A DNA stretch of 64,000 nt from Lithospermum erythrorhizon (taxonomy: Eukaryota; Streptophyta; Magnoliopsida; Boraginales; Boraginaceae): positions 173,936-237,935 of the forward strand of contig JADFUC010001513.1 in NCBI GenBank assembly GCA_019722365.1, given 5' to 3'. Positions 11,510-24,331 of the stretch are shown piece by piece. Made by a program: the position numbers and the translations under genes. How positions within the stretch are numbered: the first letter of the stretch is position 1; every line of letters begins with the position of its first letter. The notes under the pieces are model-generated. The model was not told the origin of the DNA, did not search any database, and worked only from the letters and a program-made list of their open reading frames with translations.

Positions 11510-14500
11510 ATGAAGCCCAACAATGAGAAGCAGCTTATAAGCTCTTCTTGGCTTCTCGGTCGTTTTAATTGCTTTTACAGTACACCGAAACAGTCACCGG
11601 AGATGGAGTACGACGACACGAAGAAACAAATAGTTTCGGAGAAGAAACCGGGTGGATGGAGAGCCATGCCCTATGTTATAGGTCATTTCTCTATCTATCT
11701 ATATATTTATCTATCTAAAAAATCTCGAAAAGAGTATTTATTAAATAATTTTTGCCCATGCATCAACAATTTTTTTTTAAAAAACTACTCCGTATTTCCA
11801 AACACCCTCTTAAGTCGAATTCTATACTACGGAGTATTACTTTTTATATTAAAAAGTAACAAGACACCATATTAAAAGAGTATAGTTTGTCATATAGACA
11901 AGGTTTGAGTCTCTATTTTGATCGAAAAACTAAAGTATAGAGGCAGATGAATTTTAGCATTTTAAACAATGTCATTCATTCAATAATGTCTAAAGTTTGT
12001 GAACATATAAATGATTGCAGGAAATGAAACATTTGAGAGGTTGGCGACAGTAGGACTACTTTCAAATTTTCTTGTGTTCTTGATGACACAATTTCACATG
12101 GACCAAGTTTCTGCTTCAAATGTGATATTCATATGGTCTGGTGTTGGAAACTTCGCACCTTTGATTGGTGCTTATATCTCCGACGCTTATGTTGGCAGAT
12201 TCTTGACCATTGCTTTCTCCTCAGTCGCTTCACTAATGGTATGTTTGTTACAATGCTAATATTCTCTCATCATCATTGTCTTTTTTTTTCTCTCTTCAAT
12301 ATCTCTCTTGCTTGCTTCTTTATTTAATTTTCTTTGTCATATACGGTATTATGCCAAGAACATATTAGTATATTACTTAGGCTAACTAATTATGTTCGAT
12401 AATTAAATTTATTCTAGCATAGGTAATTCGGTAATTATAAATATATCACTTTAATTTATACTTCAATAAGATAATTAATTAATTAAATTAGTAGTTGAAT
12501 AACATATTAAACCAGGAGTGCTTGAGCCTTGAGGTACTTAGAGTACTACTTTAGGGAATCGAACCTCTACCAACTTTTTTGCACATAATAATATCATGTC
12601 CGATATTTTACAAAATTATTACTCCTTTGAATTTTTACTTTTTCATAGTTGAATTTTGACCGTAGATATTTTTTTGTGTTTATAATGCTACATTGAAATA
12701 TTAATGGAAGGAATTTAATTTTTTATTGATATATTTTCTTTAAAATATTATAAAGCGAAAGCAAGCTCTTCGTCAAAGACAACAAATTATAATTGAAAAA
12801 GTCTAAAGTGGAATTTTATGTGTGTTGGAGAGAGTATATAATATGCAATAAGTTCCACAATAAATGGCGTGCAAGAAGATAAAATATAAGGAGTAATAAT
12901 GTATGAGGTATTCCAACTATGTTTATGGTACTTTAGGACTGAAATGTTGCTTCCAATGAATATCAGGAGTAATAATATACGGACTAAATTAATTGTTTAT
13001 GCTAAGTTCGCTGGATTTTAAATTTTTACCTAAAGCCAAAAAATATCTTTCAAGTCCTGTTTTTCAAATTGCAAAAAAAATATTGCTCAAGCGGACAAAC
13101 CAAGTTTCAGGGGAAGTCAAAATCAAGAATTTCTTCCTCTTAGATTTCGTTTACGGACTAATGATAACCATAATGATTGGAGGTATGAAATCATAATTAA
13201 ACTGATTACGTTAGCTGATTGAATGATGAACAAAAATAATTAAAGTGAGTGGTCCTTGTGATATCTCTGCTGAGGAATTGAGGATAGATCTCATTGTACG
13301 TAGCAATTGCATAATTGATCAAGTTCTCTGCTTCACCAGTCGTTTTCATGTCCTTTTGATTTTTAAGTTCACTATTCAATTTTCCTTTTTTCATGTAAAT
13401 TCTAATCAATAATGGATTTTAAAAGAGATTCATAATAATTAACTTCGTCTTTTTAAAGAAGTTAGATCAAACCATCCTAAACTACTCTATCTGACAGTCT
13501 ACCAATTTATCGTCACCATTTTAAGTTGTTATTTGAGGAGATTGAAATAAATATCTCTCATTAACTAGTGGTAATTCCGAATGCAATACTACAAGTTCAT
13601 TGGCTATAATAATGAGTATGACAATTGATACGATTAGTGATGAGTAACATACCATTTAAATAGGTCATATTTATTCTAATATAAGTAAGACTATATATAT
13701 TAATGAATGAGTTTTCCGATATTATTATCAAAGTATTTGTTTGTTGTTATTATTGCAAAATTTTAGTGGTGAAATTTCACTTACATATATACATGCTCTA
13801 ATTAATTTTCAGGGCATGCTGACTTTGACCCTAATTGCATGGATACCTCAACTCCACCCTCCTACATGCACTCAACAAGAAGCTATTCTTCAACAATGTA
13901 TAGGACCAAACAAGTCCCAGATTGGAGTCCTAATCTTGGCCTTGGGGTTCTTAGTAATAGGCACTGGTGGAATAAGGCCATGCAACATTCCTTTTGGTGT
14001 TGATCAATTCGATTCGTCGACCAAGGAAGGAAGAAAAGGAATCAATAGTTTCTTCAACTGGTATTACACATCATTCACAGTGGTAATTATCATTGCACTC
14101 ACTTTGATTGTCTACATTCAAACTTCAGTTAGTTGGGCAATAGGTTTTGCCATTCCAACAGTGCTTATGGTTTGTGGGATAGCTCTATTCTTTTTTGGGA
14201 CAAGAGTTTATATCTATGTGAAGCCAGAGGGGAGTGTGTTTTCTGGTATTGGGCAAGCAATTGTTGCAGCTTACAAGAAGAGGAAGCTTAAGCTGGATTT
14301 TGATGGTCTTGATGTACATGCTGATGGAAGAATGTTGTATGATCCACCATTGATGACGACCAATCATAATACAACCAAGCTTTCATTGACCAAGCAATTC
14401 AGGTAAATTTATCTATCTATATATTCTTCACTTGAATGAGTATCAAATGTTTGTCGATTCCAGATCCTTTGTTATACTTAATTTATTTGACATTTTATGT

Positions 14501-16138
14501 TAATTTAAAATTTGGATGGACACATATTTATAATGCCTACAGGAATATATAGTGTTCACTGGCTAGTGGTAAAAATTGTGTCAAAATTGAACAAGCATAG
14601 TGAAAAAGTAATTTCTCTACGTAATTGGTTTTATCTTCAATTGTTGAATAGTTCAAAAATATGAATTTCTTTATCTATTTTTGAGAACTTGATGAGTTGA
14701 TGATGATATGACCTCACCTAATAGCTGAAATTTTGCTAATGCTGGTCAATTAGAAATAGACGTGTGATATTAACTTTCGGTCCAAATTTAGAAAGGGGGC
14801 TCTGCTTGCGTGCTATATGAAGACCACCACACTTGTTGAACATTGTATTCTTATGCTAGAAGGAATAATTATAATTTTTGTATACTGCTTGTTTGTCATC
14901 TAGCAGGCAGGACACTTTAATAATTGAGTCCACTTTTTATCATTTAATTAACATGCAATGCATGTCTATAAGTTTTTACATACTCAAAGTTGGACCTTAA
15001 AATGAGAATCATCATGTGAAACAAGCTAAATCAAATGTCAAAACTTATATTATAAACTATTGTCATGCATTGTTACATTATAAGTTTTTTACATACTCAA
15101 AGTTTATTTTGCTAAATTTATTTAAGATCTTGTGTTATGAACTTGTATACTAAAATTACATATGTTACATTATAATTGATGAGTTATGAATGGACACATA
15201 AATGATACAATCATTTTTAACTTCTATATTCACTTGAGAGATTTGACATTAATATTTGCTTTTGTGACTCAATTATTAGGTGTTTGAACAAAGCTGCAAT
15301 AATAACCGAAGGTGATATAACCCCTCAAGGAGATGTATCAAAACCATGGAGACTAGCAAGCATACAACAAATCGAACAAGTAAAATGCATACTTCGAATT
15401 TTCCCAATCTGGGCATCAGGAATTATATGTTTTGTAGCCATAGCTCAACAAGCAACCTTCACAATTTCTCAAGCTCTCAAAATGGACCGTCACATGGGTC
15501 CCAAATTCGAAGTCCCACCAGGTTCACTAGGAGTCATTTCAATGATAACTATAGGAATATGGCTTCCAATTTACGACAGAATCATCGTACCTAGTCTTCG
15601 AAAAATCACTAAAATCGAAGGGGGGATCACATTGTTACAAAGAATTGGAATTGGATTGGTTTTCTCAGTTTTATCGATGGTGGTCGCAGGACTAATTGAG
15701 ATAAAGAGGAGGGCGTCGGCGATAAATGGTACTCAAATTTCAGTTTTCTGGGTTGCACCACAATTAATTTTGATGGGATTTGCGGAGGCTTTTAATATTA
15801 TTGGACAAATTGAGTTTTATAACAAAGAATTTCCTGAAAATATGAGTAGTGTGGCTAACTCTTTGTTTGCTTGCACAATGGCTGGGGCTAATTATTTGAG
15901 CAGTGCTTTGGTGAATATTGTGCATCAAGTTACAAGGACTAATGATCATCCAGATTGGTTGACTAAGGATTTGAACCAAGGAAGATTGGAGAATTATTAT
16001 TTTGTCATTGCTATTATGGGGGTGTTGAATATTGTATACTTTTTGTTTGTGTCACCTAGGTATCATTATAAAAGTAGGGTTATGGTTGAGGATGGTGGAA
16101 ATGATCTTGATATTGAAATGAATGGTACAGATAAATAA
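11510..16138 (+). CDS. NPF (NRT1/PTR family) transporter, probably NPF2 subfamily
   Basis: Intact four-exon gene: exons 11510-11681, 12021-12238, 13813-14402 and 15280-16138, joined in frame to 612 codons plus stop. All three introns (339, 1574 and 877 bp) have GT/AG ends. The protein is a proton-coupled MFS transporter of the plasma membrane or tonoplast; family substrates include nitrate, peptides, hormones and glucosinolates. Seen in sequence: KKPGGWRAMPYVIGNETFER, with the ExxER proton-coupling motif at residues 60-64; LTLIAWIPQLHPPTC after the second junction; GTGGIRPC and FFNWYY in exon 3; a charged central loop around residues 265-345; and the helices of exon 4 with LMGFAEAFNIIGQIEFYN. 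Exon positions and the Pro-Pro-Thr-Cys segment fit NPF2. The true start may be the second Met (11603), giving 581 residues, because the first 31 residues look unlike NPF N-termini. Substrate cannot be told from sequence. Confidence 0.93.
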
Positions 16139-19100
16139 AATAGTGTGTGTATGTAGAGGTGGTAATCATAAGTTGATGATGAGCTCAGATGAGCATCATA
16201 TATATGTATCATATTTCGCTTGACTTAAAATATATATATTAGTATTACTTCATATGATATGTCATTTCTTATAATGATGGTGGATCTAATCTAATGAAAT
16301 AATAATGATGGTCGAAGTTTAATTTCAAATTTGTCCATGTGTAATTAAATTTTAATGTTCTTGGCCCATTTTAACAAATCGATCCGCATCTTGGCCATTT
16401 GCTAGTCCGAATCCTGTGTCTTTGATCTTTTTAACTTTAAGACTTATCAAGTACTCCGTATTATACACTTTTGTTATGTGTATAGTGTTTGATAAGACTA
16501 TTTAAGTTATTTTTTATATTTTAATTAATCACATAACATTTACTATAATAGAGGTCGTCTGAAATACTATGTAAGTTACAATTTGTATGTTTGTCTACAC
16601 ATTGTCTATTTACTTAAATTTTTTTTTTTTTTTTTTTTAAATTCAACATATGGTACCGTTTTTGTGAAGTGCAATTTTAGCTCTGTTATCTAAGCCCAAA
16701 TGTGTAAGCACATAGTGAATATAAACAAATGTGTGAATTTGAAAAAATTAGATTCATATATTTCTTTTTGTTAAAAAATATGTAAAAATATATAGACAAA
16801 TATGAAAAAAAATTAGTATAATGGGGGTGGGGAGGCCTACGTTAATCAAATTTTATATATAAGCGCAAAGTAACTAATATTATATAAACGGTTAAAAAAT
16901 GTACAAAAATTTAGGCGAACGGCTAACAACTTAATTTTTAACAAATAAACGATAAAATTCTAATTTTTAATAATAAAAAATATAATTTTCAAAAAATTTT
17001 AAAAAGGGTGAGTACCCATTTTCCCAGTTTCTACAGTAAATACTACTGAGTACCCTTGCCGTCCCATCAATTTTTCTCCCTAGCTATAAGGTCCTAGCTA
17101 TATGGTCACCTCCTCTACTTACAAATTATCAATTGATTTTGTACAGAATCTTACAATTGTCAAAGAAATGTAAATATAGATAAAATCACCTCATCCATTC
17201 ATTTTCCTAGCCTACTACTTTAGTTAATTGGTACAAATATTTTGCACGCTTGCACCTAATAACAAAAATATACGGACTATATGGACAATATGGTATTAGA
17301 GACAAAATATACGGAGTATATTACCATGCATGTCATCTCTTAGATATCTAAATTATTAGAGACAAAATGGGGACATCTAGCTAGCTAGTGACCCATACCA
17401 TAAATATCAATTTGAGTGATTCAAGTATCTTCTTCAAGTTCAAACTAGTTGGCATTCACGGCCAAAGCTCCGTATTTGAATTCTCATTAATATATTGAAT
17501 TCTCACAAATTGCGTACAACTTTGTTCATCCTTTCACTCGTTTATTGAATTATTACTTGCCTCTTATTTGTTTCTTGTGCTATATTACAAACTCGCCAAA
17601 ATTGAAGATCACAAGTGGAATATGGACGTCTATGTTTTTTTGTGCCTACAAGTGACAAAAATAGTTATTGGAGTTGGACCACAATCGACATCTAGATTAA
17701 TTTGAAGTTACTTCTTACCTGAAAAAACTTTGGTGTTATTTGGTACTCATCATCTTCATCATCATTGGTTTGGACACAATTGACTGTTAACATGTATTTT
17801 GATTGACTAGTTCCACCGTGTTCACATTCTTGATTGGAAAAATCCCAATGTCTTAAAATTGATCATCACTACTAGTACTATATATTTTCATTACCTTATC
17901 TACAGACTACAATGCAAAAGCATTATTATTATAATCTGGGTTGAAGTTGTCTCGGCTGCTCATCATTGGCCTAAAAAGATGATCATAAATTATACGTACT
18001 CTCTTCGAATTTATAATAATTTCCATAGTTTTTTATTCTAATAATCAATAAATAATATACTTTCACTTTAAGTCTTTAGTTAATAGTGGCATACAAGGAA
18101 AAAGAAGTGAAAATGCGCATTAAAAATATAAAATGTTAAGCACGTAATTGAAATCAATTTTTTTAAAATAAAATGACAAGTTTTAAAAATAAAAGAAATT
18201 ATATATCACTGGATACTTTAGCAGCAAATTAAAATTTCAAACTATTTTGATTAGTTTAGGCTTTTAGCGCAACCAAGCCAATTTGGAGAATGTGCAAAAA
18301 TTAAATAGCCTAAATACTCCCTTAATTCGATTAATCATTAGGATTAATTTAGTGGTCATTTGAAATAATGGTTGGTTTTTTATCCTTGTAATGACAAATC
18401 TCAATATTTTTAAAATTACAAATTAAAAAAATGCTCCTCCAATTCCTTTTAATTGGTTTGCTAATGTTCCAACTTCCGAAGAATTGATCATGAATAATGG
18501 GCTAAACAAAGTTTGGAAAAGAATTGAAGTAGGCAAGTAGCAAAGTTATCTGGCTTGATGCCAATAATGTAAGCCCACAAAAATAAAAGATTAGTATAAA
18601 TGTATGGCCTAACATCCTGAACTATCAACAAATGCTGCAATTTTTTATACGATTCCTCTCGAATCCGCCCATCTTGTTCTGACAGCCTCTAATATCCTTC
18701 TTGTCTAAAGAAACCCCTGTAATCTTTTAATTTTTCACTAAAAAATACATAAGAAATTTAATTATATTACCCCTAAAATACACAATGGAATAACTATTTT
18801 ATCCCTACATTATACCAATAAAGCACAAAACGCAACAACTATATTACCCCCTTAAGCATTTAAAAATTACATTCTAATTAAAAATTATTTTCAAGATATT
18901 GATAGACAACTTAGATTTGATATTATTTTAATATATTATATTTATTTGATATATTATCCTTCAAGAAATAATTGAAATGATTCTATTTAAATAACGAAAA
19001 GCTTATTTAAGATTGTGATAAGAAATTCGGATAAGAACATAAGATTCATTATTATTATATAAAGGTTGTTTTGTGTCAAATAATATATTATTAAAAAGAG

Positions 19101-19313
19101 AAATATCTACGATAATAAGTTACAAAGTAATAATATTGTATTCTAGTTATTTTAATTATATGGATGAAAGTTAAGGCTTAATGTTAAATATCCTTCAATG
19201 TATATGGATAGATCTCATGCGATATTTATATAAGATTAATAATATATTTAATAAAAAAGATTAGATGCATCAATATATTACTCAGATTTTTAAATAATTG
19301 AAGGATCTTATTA
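16139..19313. other. Intergenic, AT-rich
   Basis: About 3.2 kb between the NPF stop and the Pack-MULE. It holds poly-T tracts (around 16620-16640) and a short direct repeat, ATTAGAGACAAAAT, at about 17295 and 17355. No gene or clear element boundary is seen. The first 200 bases should hold the NPF 3' UTR. Confidence 0.5.
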
Positions 19314-19322
19314 TTTAAAGAA

Positions 19323-20563
19323 GGGCTATTTGGCCGCTACAATCACTTATATTTACACAACGCTTTCTACCAATCACCCATCTTAAAAACTTCCAAATTT
19401 CAATCACCCATCTTTCAAAATATTCCGCCAATCACCCGAACCGCTAGTCTACCGCTTATCATTCTAGTTACGATTAGCACATGACTATTCATTAAGGGTA
19501 TTTAGATCATTTCACTAACTATTTTTCGTATAAAAAAAATCAAAAATACGAACCCTTCCCCCAATCGTCCCACCCCCCACAACCCATCGCCGGTCACTAC
19601 CATCGTCATCCATCACATTAATCATGTTTCCCATTCACTCTGATCAACAGAAACAACACCAATAACAGCCAACAATGGAATAATATACCCGAAACAAGTG
19701 AAAGTCACTAAACAAAACAAAGCTAAAGGAAAAGTCTTTTGTGGCTCATCAACTTCACCTGCCATATTCTAACATTATTCCAAAAATTCAGGTTCCAAAA
19801 CAATGTATTAAAAAACAAGTTTCAATCTTTTTCCACCCCTTTTTGTCCCAAACTGATCAAACGATGAGGATGAATTTGTGGTATAGCAATCAACGACATA
19901 ATAATAAATGGAGCTAAAGAAACCAATCCCAAAACAACTACAACATACCCAACAATGCTCAACCCCATATTATTCACAAAAGATAGTCCTAAAGTAGACC
20001 CAAAACCACCAACCTTCGTGGTGTTCCAATAGCAAAAACTGGGAATAATTTTTCAAGATTGAAAACTAGATAAAATTTTGGTTTATACAAAGCTTTATCA
20101 TTATTAATAATTTGTAGATGTTTGAGGATGAAAGGGGGTGCATTGAACTTTGGTTTGTTGAATTGTGTTATGGTGGTGGGTTAAGGGATGGGGGGGGTGA
20201 TTGCGGGGGGCGTGGTCTGCTTGAGGTAGGTGATGGGTAGTGGTCGGCAATGGATGGTGCTCGGCTGTTTGGTGTGGGTGTAGAGAAGAAGGGGGAAGGA
20301 TGTTTAATTTTTGGGAGGTAGCTTTGGTGGTCGCCAATGATGATGGTGGTGTTGACTGTTGGGAAGGGGAGGGAGTTGGGAAGACGACTGGGGAGGGGGG
20401 GTTCATTTTCTATTTTTAAAAGAAATTGTCAATTGACAAAAATGCCCCTTAAAAGTAGGATACATTTTGAAAGATGGGTGATTGACTGGAACGTTTTAAA
20501 CACAGCGATCGATTTAAATACCGGGCAGAAAACATAAGCGATTGCCACAACATTAGTTAGCCC
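19323..20563. mobile_element. Pack-MULE (Mutator-like element with captured gene fragment)
   Basis: A 1241-bp element beginning GGGCTA and ending TAGCCC, flanked by a perfect 9-bp target duplication TTTAAAGAA (19314-19322 and 20564-20572), the size typical of Mutator-like elements. The ends form an imperfect terminal inverted repeat of about 100 bp. CAATCACCCATCTTTCAAAAT-like sequence occurs at about 19405 and, inverted, at about 20460-20480. There is no transposase ORF. The interior holds a recognisable piece of a polyamine/amino-acid transporter gene in minus orientation, plus C-rich blocks on both sides. A MULE that carries host gene sequence and no transposase is by definition a Pack-MULE. 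Confidence 0.87.
19625..20050 (-). pseudogene. Captured polyamine transporter (PUT/LAT, APC family) fragment
   Basis: Reading minus from about 20050: [10 protein letters not shown], then a shift, [20 protein letters not shown], then [32 protein letters not shown], a TGA in place of the expected Trp, NLFFNTLFWNLNFW, and after another shift [16 protein letters not shown], ending near VSVDQSEWE at 19625. This is the middle of plant PUT-type uptake transporters (amino acid-polyamine-organocation family), covering several membrane helices and the conserved Phe-Trp-Asn-Leu-Asn helix. At least one stop and two frameshifts show that it cannot encode a transporter. The lack of introns across this span could reflect capture from one exon. 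I identify it from memory of the family and have not run a search. Confidence 0.8.
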
Positions 20564-20572
20564 TTTAAAGAA

Positions 20573-21557
20573 TAATATGTGTAATTGTACTTAAAATATA
20601 ACATTAAACAAATTGAATAATATGTTTAAGCAAATTAAAAGAGCCAAGAAGAAGTACAATCTTATTTATTTTGTTCTATAGCTACAAATATTATTCGCTT
20701 AAATAAATATATTTATTTTAACCTAAAAATTTATCGAATGATAATATTTCTAAATATCATATGCAAAATAAATTATATTTAAGCACGCGACTAGTTTAAA
20801 GTATAACATATATCACTTAAGCTCTGTGATGTTTGCTTAACGATACGACTTCAGTTTTTTATCTTGGATGTTCACAACAACCAATATTATTTTTGACACA
20901 AAAACCTCACTGCCTCGTTGAATATTAACGGCCCACCAGGCCCCATTAAAGGGACTGTGGGCCGAATATAGGACCACAATCTCTTAACGGGGCTGGTCTG
21001 GCCTAATTTGTTAAAGGGACTTGGGGCCCTCGAACATGAACTTTCTTGATTCTTTCTTTCTAATAGCAAACGTGTCAAGTAGCTGCAATCAGAGGCTTTA
21101 TTTAAGAACCCTGATGGCCTCATTACAAACTTACCACATTATAAAACTTACAATTCCATGAAGTGTAGAATATTTTGATTCTCCAAATGAACTCCAACTT
21201 ACTTTATATACGGACCCTGTATCGATAATTTTTCTATAAAAAAAAGTATAAGATGAACGGACAGTGTTGTTTCCAAACTGCAAAAACATTACTCTATTTG
21301 AGTGAGATTATATCATTTGCAATCTCAGCTACATTCCACTATACTCAAAAGAAACACAAGTGTGTCACTTTTCATGGTCAAGCTTTTGAAGAAAAGATTT
21401 CCTCTAAAACTTAATCTGCAGAAAGCATTGAAAAATTTAAGCATCAAACTTTTTGTGTATTAATAAATTGGATGGGCTACATGGCTAGGGGTCCCCCTAA
21501 CAACATTCTTTATATCGAAGTTCTTGCATGAGAGAGACCAAGTACACAAGCCACCAT
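20573..21557. other. Upstream region of thioredoxin gene with GGCCC-rich block
   Basis: Mostly AT-rich. At 20925-21035 a GC-rich island contains several GGCCC/GGGCC cores and a direct repeat, TTAAAGGGACTGTGGGCC (20946-20963) and TTAAAGGGACTTGGGGCC (21011-21028). GGCCCA-type cores resemble plant site II/TCP-binding motifs, which would suit a housekeeping gene, but the distance to the thioredoxin start is about 650 bases. The ORF across this block has no family similarity that I recognise. Confidence 0.4.
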
Positions 21558-21565
21558 TATAAATA
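21558..21565 (+). promoter_or_regulatory. TATA box of the thioredoxin gene
   Basis: TATAAATA sits 123 bases before the ATG at 21681, inside an otherwise ordinary AT-rich leader. No competing TATA motif is closer. Confidence 0.6.
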
Positions 21566-21680
21566 GGCATTTATGAAAAACTCTAAAAATCAACGCAAAG
21601 CAAAAAACATCAAGAACCTCTATCATATCTTCCTGAAGAATTAACAGTCTGATTATCAAATAGCCAGTTTTAAGTAAAAG

Positions 21681-22230
21681 ATGGGGTTAAGTTTCTCAAC
21701 TCACCATGAAGATTATGTTTCTGCAAAGAGGTCTCAGGTTATTGTATTTCATTCATCATCAAAATGGAAGATCCATTTCGAAAGCTTAAAAGAAACTAAC
21801 AAACTGGTAAGTTATTCTCAAACTTTGTCAACTAATGTAATTACCTTTCATTCAATTTATTACTTGCATTCTTCTAAAAGTATTCTTCATTTTGCTAAAG
21901 ATGGTCGTAGACTTCACAGCATCATGGTGCGCACCATGCCGACAAATAGACCCTGGTGTTCATGACCTTGCTGTTAAGTATACAGATGTAGAGTTTATCA
22001 AAATTGATGTGGATGAGTTGATGGTAGGAGCTTTATAATTTAATGTATATGATTATGATTATTATACAACTTTATGAAACTAAACTTCATTGCAACAGGA
22101 TGTGGCGGAGGAGTTCCGGGTGGAGGCAATGCCAACCTTCCTTCTGATAAAAAAGGGTGAAGTTGTTGATAAAGTTGTGGGAGCCAAAAAGGAAGAACTA
22201 CAGATGAAAATTGATATACACAGACACTAA
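21681..22230 (+). CDS. Thioredoxin h, subgroup II (Trx h2-like), WCAPC active site
   Basis: Intact three-exon gene: 21681-21806, 21901-22023 and 22099-22230, all phase 0 with GT/AG introns of 94 and 75 bp, giving 126 residues (normal for Trx h). It encodes a small dithiol-disulfide oxidoreductase. The N-terminus MGLSFS fits an N-myristoylation signal (Gly2, Ser6), and the [20 protein letters not shown] helix is typical of the h2 group. Exon 2 begins [13 protein letters not shown], with the redox cysteines at residues 52 and 55. The cis-Pro motif MPTF is at 94-97, followed by [20 protein letters not shown]. The odd point is Ala53 where thioredoxins normally have Gly or Pro (WCGPC/WCPPC), which could change redox potential. 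Membrane attachment is inferred from the N-terminus. A polyadenylation-like AATAAA lies at 22374-22379. Confidence 0.93.
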
Positions 22231-24322
22231 GTAAAGATTCTGATTTATGATGCATCAGAAAATGCTCTTGTAATATACAAGGGTTTAAGGCAAGAAGATG
22301 AGCAAAAAGCAGAACTGAATAAATTGTTTTAGATTTGATTTCACATCATCTATCATTCATGCAACAGTTTCTCAATAAATTTTACTTGTTTCATATCCAA
22401 GTTCTTCATGCAAGTTTTTCAGTTCATTCAAAATGCATGAAATTATAATACAACCACTACCCTTTGATTGCTATTTTAGTTATGTTCAGCTTCAATTGAA
22501 GGAAAAAAATTGCTGTCATCCTGACCTCACTAGAGAATAATAATCTAAACTGAATACTTCTGAAGAGCTATATGAGCAACAATGAACAATATAGAGATCA
22601 TATATTCTGCAATAATGAACATTGTTACTCTGAATAATGAGACATTACAATTTACAAGAGAATCAGTAAAATGTGAAAGTTACTATAGTATCCCCAAGAT
22701 GGTGGTCCAGTAGATAACAAAAGTAAAACAGCATAAATACTATCACAAAGAGGAAGTGGCTACTTTTGGTGTGTTAAAGTTCGCAAAAAAGATCTTCTAT
22801 TTCCCCGATTACCTCTTCGAAGCTTGATGCATGAACCGTATACCTCGTGCTCCATTCACTAGATCACGAACGTATTAATCATTATATTAAGTCTCTAAAA
22901 CATCTTCTATCTATATTAATAATGTTGTTCATTACTTGACTCCCTTTTATAAGACTGCACTGTATCGCTAATATTGGCGAATAGTTATATTAATAATGAA
23001 AGGATTCTGATAATCAATTGATAGATTAATTTGGTACAACCTAATAATAATAATGTGATTAAGTTAAACATTTCATTAATATGGTCCAATTATATATACA
23101 TGTTTTTATGGATCGATAATCATATTAATTTGACATATATATAAAATAATTAATTTTCTATAAATGATTTCATTCCTGTTTGAATAATGTAATAAGAACA
23201 ATAATGTAACTAACTTATCAATATATTATTAGTGTGGTACTTATTTTTATAGTTGGATACTCATAAAAATCTCAATAAACAAATTAGTTGACAATCAACC
23301 GAAAAAATCTATCCCAAACTAACTAGAATGAAATTAATATAAGTAATTAAGAACATACTAAAACTATTTATTTAGATATCATAATTTAAATTATTTTATA
23401 TTTGTGTGACATTATCGGTTATTAACGAACTTATCATGCATAAAGTATCGAATTCGAGTTTTATGATATTAACATATTATAATATAAATTACTAGACATT
23501 ATCGCTTATTAATATATAAAAATACATGTCATAATATTACCATATTGCAATATGAAATATCATACACATTATAAGAAACTATTCGATCAAATTCGAATTT
23601 TATGCTTTAGTTATGATCAAACCTATTATCGCGGCCCCGGGCAGAAACAAGTATTGACTGTGTAAAATATACGGTCGATATTTTGATGCGTGAAAAATGG
23701 AGGCGTAGAAATGGTCAAGCTTATTTCCATAACAATTTAATCCAAGCCACACACTCAATGAGCCTTTTTCTTTATACATTTTTTAGGTTCTCATTTCTCA
23801 ATACATTGGAAATAGTCTCACTCGGTAGAAATATATGCACCCTTTAGTTATATAGCTGTGGTGGTTGAAGAGTGAGTGTCCGCTGCGGGAGGGAGAACGT
23901 GGCGTAAGAAGTCTGAACTTTCGAATTTCGACTCGATTTAAATTAAACAAGCCTTTGAGCAAATGAAGGATGAGTCCACCATATGACCGTATGAACACTC
24001 TATCGAATTGAATAATTATTCTATTATTTTAAGTTTTAGAAAAAAAATTGATACAAACTTCACTCATATGCTAATCGAACGAATAGTCGACTCAAGTGTT
24101 TTGATCGAGTATAAAACTATAAACGAGTCTGATTTTCAAGTGTGTAGCTCGAGAGTAGCTAGGGGAACATGTGTCAAGACATTGGTGGAATTAGGGGTGT
24201 GCAACCACAAAAAATTTGAGATTTTAATTTTTTTTTAACTGCATATCATTTTAGAATATCATAATATTAAAATCCTTGCTACATCACGCCTATGGGCAAC
24301 ATAGAGTTCAGACTCTGCCTAT
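22231..24322. other. Intergenic
   Basis: The first 150 bases should be the thioredoxin 3' UTR. The rest is AT-rich with no supported gene. A sequence like the start of a hAT element (TAGGGGTGTGCAACC at about 24192) has no matching right end nearby. The stretch 23620-24190 has a different texture, with short GC-rich patches, and may be old transposon sequence. Confidence 0.45.
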
Positions 24323-24331
24323 GTTTCAAGC

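Noticed and set aside
20104..20406. Proline/threonine/histidine-rich ORF on the minus strand
   Set aside because: Low-complexity C-rich filler inside the Pack-MULE, with no recognised domain. It may be captured non-coding sequence.
22700..22900. Possible minus-strand gene remnant downstream of thioredoxin
   Set aside because: One frame gives a short Arg/Gly-rich peptide, but I cannot tie it to a family or to splice sites.
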